A DNA stretch of 64,000 nt from Siphonodentalium dalli (GCA_032622095.1 CP136067.1:51995899-52059898), one strand, 5' to 3'; positions 25,191-37,365 are shown, counted from the stretch's first letter. Made by a program: numbers and translations. Notes: generated by a model from the letters alone, not told the origin.

Positions 25191-26552
25191 CCCTTTCATG
25201 GCGGAGCTTCGATGGTGCAGCATTAAAGATCCTGTGCCAGTGCATTCTTATATATACATAGGGAGCCTCGCATATATAAGAGAATGCACTGGCTTAGAAG
25301 GCCAAGGTTAATATTGTTAGGCCAATGTATTCACTTATATATGCGAGGCTCCAATGGGAGACTCAAATATATAAGAGAATGCATTGGCACAGGGTTATTC
25401 TCAAAATTTCAGGAAGCTCCAGTCATGGAATGGTTACCTTTTTCTTTACTACATGGATTCTCTTGGCAATTATCAATGTATACATTGGAATGGTCCATTG
25501 TTCATTTGGAGGGATATTCAGGAAATATAAGCAGACGACAGACAGACAAAATGATAATTATAAGATTTCAGAAGTATTGCTATTCATTGGAGGGAAATTT
25601 TCAAATAAAAAACTCAACAAACGACAAATGGCCTATGGCCGTATGATGAACTTATTTTCTGAACATTTCCTGAGGGAATTTCTCATCAGTGAGTATTTAG
25701 TAGAGAAAGGGTTAAATCCAGACAGTTATTTTCAACAGGTTCCAAATTAAAGATATATTATGTACTTATTCAGGTGCGTGAAACTAGTAAGTTGGTATTC
25801 AGGCACTATGTCAACTGGAGGAATATAGCATTCTAGTAACATTGCCGAAAATTTCAAACAAATCGACATTACCACTCCAAAGAAAACATCGTCTGAACTA
25901 CGCGCAATTGTAAATATTTACTTCTCAATTCAGGACGCAACTATCTGCGATAAGCTAACAAAAACGATTTCGCCATCGAGAGTCACTGTATTTAATTAAT
26001 ATATAAGAATGGCAGTGTTTGTTTTCAATTTGGATATAATATTTGTAAAAATTACTACTTTGAGCAAGATTATTCTCCCTACCGGAGTGTTTCACACCAC
26101 TTTAAAGATACAAGAATTTCACTTGAAATATTTTTCAAAGGACAAAGTAAACAAATCAACTAACAGTTATTTTATATGATATTCCGTTGTGGAATGGCAC
26201 GCTAATTCAAACAAACTCGTAATTAAACAGGTCTGGCACATTCCAAATTCAACTATTATTGTTCAATATGGCTATTTCTATTTAACATGTTCGATAAAAG
26301 AGGCATAACCTAAAATCAGATGATACAAATATACCTGAAGAATAGTGTTAACCCCTTTCATGACTGGAGCTTACTGAAATTTTGCGAAAACCCTGTGCCA
26401 ATGCATTCTCTTATATATGTGAGTCGCCCAAAAATACATTGGCCTAACAATATTTGCCACGACCTAACAAGCCAGTACATTCTCTTATATATACGAGGCT
26501 CCCTATGGGAGACTCACATATATAGGAGAATGCAATGGCGCAGGGTATTTAA
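25191..26552. repeat. unit 3 copy of four adjacent TTAA-type elements
   Basis: Copies at offset 13372 of 11819-12061, 12064-12339, 12375-12733 and 12980-13180, in the same order with few substitutions. Confidence 0.9.
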
Positions 26553-27725
26553 TGTTGTGGATTGACACGCTAATTCAAACAAACTCTTTGTTTACTTTGT
26601 CTATAATCACAGTTGCTACAGTTATGCCGACAGCTATCTCCCATTGGTGAAATACTTATAATATAATTTGATGATACTAAATATATAAGGAAGCATAAGC
26701 TGCCAAATCAGATTTAACAACATAATCCTAGTGTTATTTCATTTGCTATGTTAAAAAATAATGAGATTCTAGAAACCCTTTCAACAATGGATATTTTCTA
26801 TGTCAGCTTTTAATAAGATTGTTAGGGCATGGTAAAATACGCATGTGGTAATTTCAACAATGGGCCATAACTGAGGTGAAAATTGGCGAGCGGAACCAAA
26901 ATTCAAACTTGACCTGTATTTTGGGCTATTAAACCCACAAATCAAATTTCAGTCCATTCAGTTAAGACTTACTAAAGTTATCATCCGGAAAAGAAAAAAA
27001 GCGAACAGACGGATGGACGGCTATACAGACCAATAACATAATGCGTTGTTTTTTTCAACACAGGAGTATATAAATAATCCAAACTGGATTTATTGGTCAA
27101 AAGCCCAAAATATTGATGGATGGACAGATTACATAATACAATGTTTATTCCAACGGGCATATAAGGAGGGTTTTACCCATTCTCTAAGTCACTCTGAGTC
27201 TTTCGTAATCTCATCGACTTGTCATTCGCAAAAGGCATGAGATCTTATCCCAATTTACATCACACTGTCTTAAGTAAATCATTTAGATTGGACTATTTCA
27301 TCTTAGTGTAAGTTCTGATTGGCAGTAGTTACATGGAATCCCAGGGGTCGTAAATAGACTCTCCAAGAGAGGTAATCAGGCCCACTACTGGAATTACCTA
27401 ACCATAGATGTCAATTTTCCAGATATATAGCAAATCAGATATAATGCTAAATAAATAAATATACTGTGTTCTCTGGCACCTCTCTAACCACTGTAAAGAG
27501 ATTACTCAAAATTGTATTTGCAGTTTTGACCCAAATTTTCAAAAAGTTCAAAACTCTTCAGATTCTATAATTTATTCACAATTAGAAATTTAGATAGGTT
27601 TCTGACATAATGAGTAAAAGGCGTTGGAGAATAGATTTTATACATTGCTTCGAAATTTGTAGCATTTTTTACTAAAAAATTACCCATACATCCATTAATT
27701 TCTAGAATTCTTGGGGAACAACTAT

Positions 27726-28525
27726 TAACAAGAGCTACGCTGGGCGTGCAATATACGCCCTATCTTGGGTCGGCGGAAACTGGTAAAAAAGGGGCATAAC
27801 TCTGATAAAAATTGGCGGACGGAACTCAAATTTGAACTTGACCTGTGTTTTCTCCTAATAAACCCACATACCAAATTTGATTGAAATCGGTTCACTCTAA
27901 CTAAAGTTATCATCCGGACAACAAATTTCAGGGATTTTCTAAGTCAAATTACGTCAAAAAAGGGGCCATAACTCTCGCAAAAATTATCGGATTAAAACGA
28001 AATTCGGACTTGAGCTGTATTTCGATATATGTAATCCACAAAAAAACGGGTTTTGCGTATAAACATTCCAAAATCGAGTTATCATCCGGAAACCAAAAAA
28101 CATAAGAAAAACTGAATTTTCTGAGTCGAAAAAGGGGCATAACTCTGCCAAAAATGGTCGGACAGAACCCAAGTTCGAACTTGACCTGTGTTTTGGTGGG
28201 AGAAAGTAATATACCAAATTTGGATTCATTCCGATAAACTATACTAAAGTTATCATCCGGACAACAAATTTCAAGGATTTTCTAAGTAAAAAAACGTCAA
28301 ATAAGGGGCATAACTCCGGTGAAAATTGGCGGGCGGAACCCAAATTCGAACTTGAACTTACTTTTCGGCTAATAAACCCACATACCAAATTTTACTAATT
28401 TTGGTTCACTCTAACTAAAGTTATCATCCGGACAACAGGTTAACGGACGCCCGCCCGGACGCCCGCCCGGACGGACGGACGGACAGACCAATACTATAAT
28501 ACGGCCTTTTTTTCAAAAGGGCGTA
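27726..28525. mobile_element. 800-bp insertion of tandem 'ggggcataactc' repeats, unit 3 only
   Basis: Absent from the matching site in unit 2 (~14353). It holds about four ~180-bp units ('aaaattggcggacggaac', 'aaagttatcatccggacaac'), then a (GGAC)n tract and an AAGGGCGTATA end. Flanks suggest a TA duplication. Short minus-strand ORFs within follow the repeat and are not credible genes. Confidence 0.8.
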
Positions 28526-29566
28526 TAAAAATGAAAACAAATTAGCCTCCCTCCCTCATCCAGTTTCCCGTAATACTTGACTAAGAAAACAGGTCTAACA
28601 TATATGTTTGCATTACCTGATAGTGATAAATATTAATCCTTTCTTTAGTCAATAATAATTGACAAGTAATTCCCTTGTTCAGATAATAAGTTTAACAAAC
28701 AGCTGAACTTATTGTAGGAACATTTCCCACCTACTAATAGAAGTCCTTCTGTATTATCTGTTTCTCTGTCTGTTGTCTACATATGTTTCCTGAACACACC
28801 TTCAGATGAATAACAGACCATTCCATGTACGATATTATAACAGATGGAAGAGTCCATTTAGTAAAGAAAAGGTTAAAGAGTATTCTAACTTAACTTTTAG
28901 GCCCAAAAAAAAATTTTGAGTCTCAAAAGAAAAAAAATTTCTGAAGGGATGACTTTATTTTAATTTTTTATGTTTTTTTGTGCACATCGTAAGCATGGAT
29001 CATGATAGCTTCCACCATGATATCTAGTAATATTTCAGAAAATGTAGAGGGAACTTTGTTTTGCATACACACTCATAAGCTTTCCGATGAATGGCAACAA
29101 GCCATATTTCCAACTAAATCCTGAAAAGTTACCCATAATTCTGCTGTGTTTAAGGAGTCAATTAGTTAGGACATTACTGTAACAATTACATTGTGCTACC
29201 AGTATACCTGTATGACATAGGGATTATCTATACTGTTCTAACGCCCGTGACTATTCACAATTGTTATTGTTGTCAATAAATTGACACCTCTCCATTATAA
29301 CATGTGATCGTAAATTTCCTCCAGTGCCTTTCAATTGTTTTGGAGTTACAATTTATTTTCCAGACTATGATGATTGGCTAATCATTTTCTTCAATGAAGT
29401 CATCTACTTAATGTTCTATGTCACTATGCATATACATGATAGTCAATCTATCAATCAAAGGGATATGTTAAAGATACGGGCGGCGTTGGCGGTGGTTATG
29501 ACACAACGGTCTAGAAGAAATACAGAACACGACTTGCATCATAGTCTCGAATCTTTTATCGAACTA

Positions 29567-29829
29567 GTTGCAGACGGCGCATAGTTACATTTCGCGAGAG
29601 CGTAATATCCTTGCGCCATCCACAACTCATTCGATAACAGATTCTTGATTAAGATGCGCGTTGTGTTCTGTCTATGTTTAAATTTTAGAGGCCTTCCTGA
29701 TTCCCATGACATCTGTCCATTATGAATAATGATGATTGAAGGTAACTTTGAGTTTTATGTTGCATGGTTAGCAGTAAATTAACTAAGGAAATGTTTTCCT
29801 TTGTGTCAAATCAGATTGGGTGTCTTTAA
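29567..29829. other. single-copy sequence between the array and the RFWD3 3' end
   Basis: No ORF or repeat recognised. Confidence 0.5.
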
Positions 29830-30191
29830 CCCTTTACCCAACAGAAGAGCCTTGTGCCAATGCATTCTCTTATATATGCGAGTCTACCATTGGCTTAACA
29901 CATTAAAAATTATAAAATTGTTAAAGAATGTAAGAAAAAATGGTAAAAAGTGTTAAAAAAAGATTTTTTTTAAGCCAATGCATTCTCTTATATATGCGAG
30001 GCGACCTATGGTCGACTCGCATATATAAGAGAATGCATTGGCACAGGGTATAACTGTAACTATCACAATGTGGTCAAGGAGCCGGTTCCAATGATATCCA
30101 TAGTTGTATGGTTCTATTGAGACAGACCGAATTTATTTTAGGCTGTTGAAGCTTTATTTGGCCGGTTTTGGCCAGTTTGTTGGGTAAAGGG
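29830..30191. mobile_element. TTAA MITE, CCCTTTACCCAACA family, first hairpin damaged
   Basis: TTAA-flanked element with ends CCCTTTACCCAACA and TGTTGGGTAAAGGG. The left hairpin has lost its 3' arm (29862-29895) and the second (~29975-30043) is intact. It lies 65 bp past the RFWD3 stop codon. Confidence 0.92.
30132..30158 (-). other. candidate RFWD3 polyadenylation signals inside a MITE
   Basis: Read on the minus strand, AATAAA occurs at 30158-30153 and at 30137-30132, about 100-125 nt past the RFWD3 stop. Both lie inside the MITE at 29830-30191. I see no AATAAA in the 65 bp between the stop and that element. Use of either signal is inferred. Confidence 0.5.
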
Positions 30192-30256
30192 TTAATAGAG
30201 TACATGTTCAATAATTATGGACAAGTTTGAGACACAGTTTCCCCGTGTTGCAAATA

Positions 30257-30403
30257 TTACCACTTGCAGATTTTTAGCTGTTTTTCTGTCAGAGCTGACA
30301 CATACAGCGCATCATTGTGCTCGAATGAGGTCAGATCCACAACTTTCTCTCCAATACCGAGTGACTGTGTCTGACGACCAGAGGTACTGTCCCATATGCT
30401 TAC
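30257..30403 (-). CDS. rfwd3: RFWD3 terminal exon with stop codon
   Basis: Reads VSIWDSTSGRQTQSL through SALTEKQLKICKW and a TAA stop (complement of 30257-30259). It matches the extreme C-terminus of RFWD3 ('WDAxSG...LTEKMVxIYKW'). Acceptor TTTACAG. The 3' untranslated region is short on local evidence, because a TTAA MITE begins 65 bp after the stop and contains the first AATAAA hexamers. Confidence 0.95.
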   Translation of the reverse strand, partial: VSIWDSTSGRQTQSLGIGEKVVDLTSFEHNDALYVSALTEKQLKICKW

Positions 30404-31176
30404 CTGTAAATAAATGTTGACAAGTTCATTAAAGGTAATCAATCTATTCAGTCCCCATATCATCAAGAAACAACAACAACAACATTTCTTCAAAATACGC
30501 TTTACTGATCAGAATCGATTAATTGCAACAAAATAAGGCTAACCACTGTACTATGGTATCAAATTTCCCAAAATGTGTTATTTATCAACATTACTATCAC
30601 TTGAGTATAAACAAATTTGGCCGTTTTACCACTTGATTTTAGAGTTATCCATCTTCATCCACAATTTTGTCCGAGCCTGTAGGTTTGATAACTGTTTTCT
30701 GGACCACAAATAATTGTACATCTCGAGAAAGAATAAACTTCAAAAATTGGTATATGATCACTCTGAGCTTTGATGGGTGGTGGGTTCCTCGACTCGAATC
30801 AAATATTTTTACCCCCCCCCCCCCTCCAAGCCAATGAAATAGTAATTTTGGAGAATTAATTCGGATAATGCATCTTTATAAATAGTAAATACCAATGTTC
30901 AGAAGAAATTCTATTTGTATGTATCCTTTGTAAACACCATTTTAAAACAAAATCAGTCTATTTATAGTTAACCACTTTAAAAAAAATGTTTTTGGAACAA
31001 TCATTGAATCAAACATTGCTTCCAACTCTCTATGTTGCTAACACACCTAGTTATATTTTATAAGACACCACAATTATAAATTAGTAAATTCAAAGCCTAA
31101 CAAGGACCTTAACTCTGGTAAATTGAACAGACCGCAGACATTTTCAAACTGCATATATATTTGAATAATCCATATA

Positions 31177-31342
31177 CAGTAATGCCCTAAATAATCGACT
31201 CCTTAACCACAGCAGAATTATGGGTAACTTTTCAGGATTTAGTCGGAAATATGGGTTGTTGCCATTCATCGGAAAGCTCTCAGATAACTCTTTACCCATA
31301 ATTCTGCTGTGGTTAAGGAGTCGATTATTTAGAGCATTACTG
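31177..31342. mobile_element. CAGTAATGCCC foldback MITE, near-consensus
   Basis: 166-bp TA-flanked foldback with ~65-bp arms, starting CAGTAATGCCCTAAATAATC. Located in the last RFWD3 intron. Confidence 0.9.
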
Positions 31343-31442
31343 TACCAGATTTGAAAACAATCAGATAACTATAACTAAATTTATCAGTCGAAAACAAAAA
31401 TAATGGGAAAATTCTAAGTCTAACAAGGACAATAACTCCAGT

Positions 31443-31630
31443 AAAATGGGCGGATATATATTTAAAATGGGCGGATATATATTTAAAATGGGCGGATATA
31501 TATTTAAAATGGGCGGATATATATTTAAAATGGGCGGATATATATTTAAAATTGCGGATATATATTTAAAATGGGCAGATATATATTTAAAATGGGCGGA
31601 TATATATTTAAAATGGGCGGATATATATTT
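31443..31630. repeat. 21-bp minisatellite, 9 units
   Basis: Nine head-to-tail copies of AAAATGGGCGGATATATATTT minus its last base in quotation limits (unit 21 bp, core GGGCGGATATATATTT), most identical, one of 20 bp. It is intronic to RFWD3. Because 21 is a multiple of 3, both strands stay open as 7-residue peptide repeats, which is not evidence of coding. Confidence 0.95.
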
Positions 31631-31879
31631 TCCTGTGGGTGATACATGTATAAAATCTGATAACAATCAGATAACTAAAACGAATGTATTCATCCGGAAA
31701 CCAAAATAGTCTGCAAATTCTAAGTTGACATGGACCATGGACGGGGGATAATTTGATGTGTTTACAGTCAATGGAGTGATTAGTAATGCCGAAAGTTTAA
31801 GTAATACTAGATGTCAACATGAAGAGAAAGTAGTATACATGTAAAAAGTTTAAAGGATTCTGCATGTAAGGTGTGACCT

Positions 31880-32600
31880 GTAGGGTTCTGTAGTCATGCA
31901 AAGAGTACAATCCAAGATGGCTGCTGGCAGACATGATTTTCCAAAAATAACGTTCAAATTTGATAGCTCCCATCTATCTAGAAGTGATCCTAAACATTCC
32001 TCTTAATTCTCCAATAAATGCAGGCTGCAGGGTGTGCTGATAAATCCAAATTTGAAATCCAAGATGGCTGCTGATGATCAAGTATTTCCCAACAAATTTC
32101 AGTAAAAATGGAAGGCTCTCATCTGGAAGTCACCTCAAAGATCCATATGAAGTTTGGTGAAGTCGAATAACAGATGTGACCTGTAGGGCCATGTTTTCAA
32201 ATGAAATTAAAATTTTTGTTATAGCTCCCATCTAGTGGTGACCCCCGAAGATCCATATGAACTTTGGTGAGAGGGATGTGATCTGAATGGTGTGCCAAAG
32301 GATTTAGTCATGCAAAGAGTAAAATCCAAGATGGCTGTCGGTGGCCATGTTTTTTAACAAAATTCAGAAATATTCAATGAATCCCATCTAGTGGTCAACC
32401 CCGAAGATCCATATGAAGTTTGGTGACATTTGGATGAGAGATGTGGTCTGTAGTGTGTGTCAAAGGATTTAGTCATGCAAAGAGATAAAATACAAGATGG
32501 TTGCTGGCGGTCATGTGTTTTAATGAATTTCGGAAAAAATTGATGGCTCCCATCCAGTGGTCACCCAGAAGATATGGTGATAGCCTGAATTGTATGGTGC
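31880..32600. repeat. ~165-bp tandem repeat ('AAGATGGCTGC' family), diverged
   Basis: Four to five units with 'CCAAGATGGCTGC', 'GAAGATCCATATGAA' and 'AAAGGATTTAGTCATGCAAAG', the same family as 5975-6341 but more diverged. Intronic to RFWD3. Confidence 0.8.
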
Positions 32601-32670
32601 TTTCAACTTTCAGTCAATTTGGCAAAGCGATGATGGCTATAGATAACCAAATTAAATTTTATTTGGCCAT

Positions 32671-33015
32671 TTAAAGTGATGTGAAACACTCCGGTATGGT
32701 GATCAAATAGAAATGGAGAATAATCTTGTTCAAAGTAGTTATTTTTATGAATATTAATCCAAATTGACAACTCACACCATCATTATGATATCAATTACAT
32801 GCAATGACTCTCGGTGTCGAAATCATTTGTGTTTGTTTATCGCCGTTAGTTGCATTCCGAATCCAGGTGTAAATATTTACAATTGAGCATAGTTCAGATG
32901 ATGTCTTCTATGGAGTTGTATGTTCGATCTCTTTGAAATATTCAGCAATGTTAGTAGAATGCTATATTCCCACTTATCAGTTTCACGCACCCGAACAAGT
33001 CCATAATATCTTTAA
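32671..33015. mobile_element. TTAA-bounded dispersed element
   Basis: Bounded by TTAAAG and its complement and homologous in inverse orientation to 12375-12733. It ends about 80 bp from the RFWD3 exon at 33097. Confidence 0.7.
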
Positions 33016-33096
33016 AATAATTCTGGTGGAAACCAGAAAATATCTGAAGATCCTTTTATTACCGAATTGATTCTCTCTTTTAATATGATTACTCAC

Positions 33097-33282
33097 AGAG
33101 TTAGAATATTCATCCCCCGCTGCAGCCAGGAGGCGCCGCCTATCCAGAGGGTGAGGCATCAGGACTGACCGTGAAAGAACGGCCTGGGCCCGACTTCCCT
33201 GTAGAGTGTGTATCACATTGCAGCTACAAATTTGTTGTGGGTCCGTGTCAGAGTTCACGGTCACAGTCACCATATCACAGAG
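33097..33282 (-). CDS. rfwd3: RFWD3 exon: WD40-like blade with CSCxxxHT and GDE motifs
   Basis: 62 codons in phase 0, with acceptor ATTGCAG and donor GTGAGT. It reads LCDMVTVTVNSDTDPQQ, ICSCNVIHTLQ and LLAAAGDEYSNS. These match the RFWD3 blade with ICSCxPVHT and the C-TGDEAxNS end. The next exon begins VSIWD, giving the expected NS-x-x-WD join. Confidence 0.95.
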
Positions 33283-33449
33283 CTGCAATAAAACACACTT
33301 CAAATGTCAGAGTTAGGTCAATATAAACAAAATAGTTTGTTCCTACAAAAACACCTGCTGTTGACAGGTTCTTCAAGCATATTGATCTGTCATGAATAAG
33401 TAAATTTATAATACTGTCCATCTCTATTCATCCGACAGAACTCTTTTAA

Positions 33450-33842
33450 CCCTTTACCCAACAAACCGGCCAAAACCGGCCAAATAAAGCTTCAACAGCC
33501 TAAAATATCTTCGGTCTGTCTCAATAGAACCATACAAATATGGATATCATTGGAACCGGCTCCTTGACCACATTGTGATAGTTACAGTTATGCCCTGTGC
33601 CAATGCATTCTCTTATATATGCGAGTCGACCATAGGTCGCCTCGCTTATATAAGAGAATGCATTGGCCTAAAAAAAAATCTTTTTTAAACACTTTTTACC
33701 ATTTTTTCTTACATTCTTTAACAATTTTATAATTTTTAATGTGTTAAGCCAATGCATTCTCTTATATATGCGAGGCGACCTATGGTCGACTCGCATATAT
33801 AAGAGAATGCATTGGCACAGGGCCGTTCTGTTGGGTAAAGGG
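33450..33842. mobile_element. TTAA MITE, CCCTTTACCCAACA family
   Basis: 393-bp, TTAA-flanked, both terminal repeats intact, in inverse orientation to 20804-21195. Two hairpins lie at ~33600-33668 and ~33750-33818. Intronic to RFWD3. Confidence 0.93.
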
Positions 33843-33849
33843 TTAAGAC

Positions 33850-34760
33850 AACACACAAGAGTAGTACATTACTAAGATAGTAACTAAGAAAAATATTACC
33901 CGCATTATTATCTCAACTTCATAAGGTTCCCTGTCAAAACTTCAAAAACGTCCAAGGTTATGTAATGGTGGAATATGATCTCTACGGGCGTTAGCCAGAG
34001 TAGAGATTCATGGCATGATCTAATTTATGAACTGCCATAAATAGGTAAATATACAAATACTGCCCAGTGCCCATCCCTAATCTTCAAGACACAAAATGCA
34101 CCAATGCCTTATTTCTTTAAAAATAAATCACCACCCAACATGTTGTTTTATATAGCAATTAATGTATATTGCATATAAACAGCAACCCTGTTGAAGCCGA
34201 GGTTAAATCAAGTTATACATTTCCATGTCTTAATGAGTAATATTGTATCCAAACATCTTTTATTAGATATCTGTGGGTGTGAAATTATGGGAAATTGTGA
34301 AGTTCATTACCGTCATTGGTGATTTAAATGAGCGGGTGATTTACGCTTAAAGTCTGCAGTACAACAAGAAGGCAACATTACTTTGACGTAAACCAGTATT
34401 ATCCCTACCGATTTTCCTAGCTGGTTTACGTCAAAGGACTATATCAATACCTGCCTCCACACAAAAATAATTTGAAATAGATATTAAAATGGAAATATCT
34501 GCCTCCCTCATCGCTTTGGAAAAAATATTCACTGAGAAACAAACTATTTTAGCCTATTTGCTATAACTGCTTTTCATAGGTAAAAGTTTTCATGGTCAAT
34601 TACCAGTCAGAGTACACCGTCAAAGTCAAAATAGAGCTGAACTTGCTTCAAAGCGAACCTTGGTGAGAATATAGCTGCCACATCCTTGATATGGGCCTAA
34701 AGATTATTTAAAGCAAGCCTTGACGAGAATATAGCTGCTGCATCCTTCCAGATTATTTAC
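33850..34760. other. intronic AT-rich sequence, little recognised
   Basis: Only a small inverted repeat stands out (34387-34435, GACGTAAACCAG ... CTGGTTTACGTC). No exon or RNA gene seen. Confidence 0.5.
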
Positions 34761-34765
34761 TGCAA

Positions 34766-35127
34766 AGCCTGCAAATTGCCTGCCATTCGCAGAATGAGGT
34801 CCCCAGAGGGTGAATTTAGGGATGCTATCCCGCACAGCGTGCCAGCATCACCTAATTCACCTCTGGGGACCTCATTCTGCTTTGGCCTCATCTTCTGGAA
34901 AGTATCTATAGTCCCAATTGTTTCTAACTTTACTTTTTCAAAATATATAATCAAGGTGACTAATGGTTGAACAACACCAACTTCAACTGGGGGAATTCAA
35001 TCTGATCCTAGGTCTCCCATAGCAGTTGAGGCCTAAGCAGAAAGGTCCCCAGAGTGTGAATTTGGTGACTAAATTCACCCTATGGGGACCTCATTCTGCA
35101 AATGACAGACACGATATTTGCAGGCTT
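34766..35127. mobile_element. two-hairpin element (GCCTGCAAAT family), complete
   Basis: Inverted ends AGCCTGCAAATTG and ATATTTGCAGGCT, with hairpins at 34790-34881 and 35036-35100 built on GCAGAATGAGGTCCCCAGAG. The best-preserved copy for defining the family's ends. Confidence 0.85.
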
Positions 35128-35171
35128 GTTTAATTTACTGCTTTCATAAATTTGATATGACTGCCATCAAG

Positions 35172-36715
35172 ATCAAGCCTCGAAATAGTGTGTCTGTCAT
35201 TTTCAGAATGAGGTCCCCAGAGGGTGAATTTGGTGATGCTAGCCCGCTGTGCAGGATAGCATCACTAAATTCACCCTCTGGGGACCTCATTCTACAAATG
35301 CAGGGTTTCCGTTAGTATGGCTCAGCGTCTGTAGGACGGCCTCATTCCCCTCGCAGCTGATCTATTTGATTCATACATGTACCAAAAGTCAGTAGAAATA
35401 TGTCATAAAAAATCTGGTTGCAACGGGAGTTCGGAGGTTGAACAGAATACTGGTGGAAAAAGCGGGTCAATTGAGCAGTGTGTTACTGGTAATCAAAGCG
35501 CTAAAACTACAACGTAATATTTGGTGTGCATTGAAATAGCGACGTTATATACAGTGTAATAAATGTCGCGGTAACATCAAAGAATGTCCGACTGCTGAGA
35601 TTGCACAGGATTTCTGTGGTTGAAACTACTCACGCTCGGAGATCCCGTGCTATCGTACAATTACATAATTTGATCGAAGAATGCCGAATTGCTGAGTTAG
35701 GCAGAGTAGGGATCAACATACGCCAACAGGCAGTTCTCCTACCAAAGGAGGTATATACCTCCGAGATCCCGTGCTATCGTACTATTATAATACGGAACCT
35801 GTCCCAAATCAGTCTTTATAGCGGGAATTCATAGTGACAACACCATTCATTTGACCCATATTACATACATGAGGATAAACACAAAAAACATACCACCCTG
35901 CCCCCCCCCCCCCCCCCCCCCCAAAGGGCCCCAATATGGAGATAAAGTCAAAGTACGGTCAAGAATAGTTTTGTTGTCCCGCCTGGGTCCCCAAACACAA
36001 ACAACGGCACACATGTTCCCATTTCCCGACAAAACTCAATTATATTTTATAACATGTTGGCTAAAACTCTATTCTATAGCAGCGGCCATCAGTTGTTGGA
36101 CTAATACAGACTATTGACAAGCTACGCGTTTGAAAGATTTCGCTACCATTCGTATTTCGCTGCTATAAATATATGCTGCAGATAAACCCTGCAGTATGAC
36201 GTCACAGCGCACAAATAGTTTTACGATTGAATACATGGAATATATCAGTTTCATTTTCACAGGAGCTACTTGAAATTCTAGGAAATACTTAATTCAATTC
36301 TCCCAGCTAGGTATTATTGGAAAATGCATAGATGCTTTTTAGTGTTTAGTTTCATTATACCTGTCAGAATCTTATTGTAAGTTATAAATTTTTAAACGCT
36401 GTAACTTGTTCATTTATATAGTCTTCAATCAGATGGCAGTCTTCCGCGCGTAATTATATGATTAATTATCTGGATACCATCAACAGAATTAATGCACCCA
36501 CGGAAAATGATCGACAGTCGACTTGCGTAATATACGTAGCTTGGTATTGCTTTGTGGGACCCTCAGATGCAAGGAAATTGCTACTTTTCAGTGTCAAATA
36601 AATTTGTTTTCGCCCCACGGGACGAACTATGGTCATCCCGTCGCATTATGTGTTTCTCCAATACGGACTCATTATATTCCCCATGGCGGAAACCCTGGCA
36701 AATGACAGGCTCACT
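35172..36715. mobile_element. second GCCTGCAAAT-family element, split by a hAT-like insertion
   Basis: Starts AAGCCTCGAAATAGTGTGTC and carries a hairpin (35203-35296) up to 'tctacaaatg'. The family sequence resumes after 36695 as 'gcaaatgacaggct'. Confidence 0.7.
35301..36695. mobile_element. hAT-like non-autonomous element, 1395 bp
   Basis: Ends CAGGGTTTCCG and CGGAAACCCTG, with a nearly matching 7-bp flank (acaaatg / gcaaatg). It contains a C-homopolymer of over 20 bases (35899-35922). No transposase recognised. Confidence 0.7.
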
Positions 36716-37163
36716 ATATCATGGCTTGATCAAGACAGAACCACACACACATGAGACTATGGTAAACGGTATTACAAGACTATGTTGTGGCCCAATGTTA
36801 CAATGAGATCCATCAGGCTCGATTTGTAACTTGCCTCATAACAAATGAGTGCGAAATGGTTCACATCCTTCACATGCCTTTATGGTTGTGTATTTATTAC
36901 GCACCAACAGTCAATACTTTATGGTATTAAATAAGTGTTTCTGTATGGTTTCCATGCTAGTTAGTAATCTACTCAACGCAATATGATGTTGAATTATTGT
37001 TGTAGTACCAGTTGGGTTTGTATGCAGGATATAATTTACACCACAGAAGCTATTGGGATCTCACAGGTGCATTAAGGTAAAATTACCGCATAGGCTGAAG
37101 TAACGTAATTAAAAGAAAGATAGCTATAAGTGTGTAATAAAAAAGTCCGCTATCGTAGCATAC

Positions 37164-37255
37164 CTGATGACGAACATTCGCATGCTTGGCTGTGGGCCGG
37201 AAGCTCGCCAGGAAATGCCTTGTCAACGGTTCAAAACACAGACTAGTAAGTGTAC
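37164..37255 (-). CDS. rfwd3: RFWD3 exon: RHFLASFRP segment
   Basis: A 92-bp exon reading GTLTSLCFEPL then RHFLASFRPTAKHANVRH. It corresponds to the RFWD3 segment 'RHCLVTYRP' plus a short His/Arg tail. Acceptor TTTCAG, donor GTATGC. Phase 1 in and phase 0 out fill the gap between the neighbouring exons exactly. No open frame longer than 60 codons marks it, so it is easily missed. Confidence 0.92.
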
Positions 37256-37365
37256 CTGAAACAAATCAACTCAGACTGAGTTCAATCAGCAGATTAACCC
37301 TATCATACCGGGAGCTGTGCTGGTGCAGCATTAAAGATCATGTGCCAGTGCATTCTCTTATAAAT

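Larger units (their letters stand above)
18993..29566. repeat. tandem duplication unit 3 (truncated, with insertions)
   Basis: Matches unit 2 at offset 12651, rising in steps to 13078, 13372 and 14175 as insertions accumulate: a MITE at 20804-21195, extra sequence near 22570-22860, and 800 bp at 27726-28525. Matching ends at 'gaacta' (29566), after which the sequence is single-copy and leads into the RFWD3 3' end. Confidence 0.93.

Noticed and set aside
31361-31709. Repetitive 87- and 101-codon ORFs on both strands
   Set aside because: Artefact of the 21-bp minisatellite, whose period is a multiple of three.
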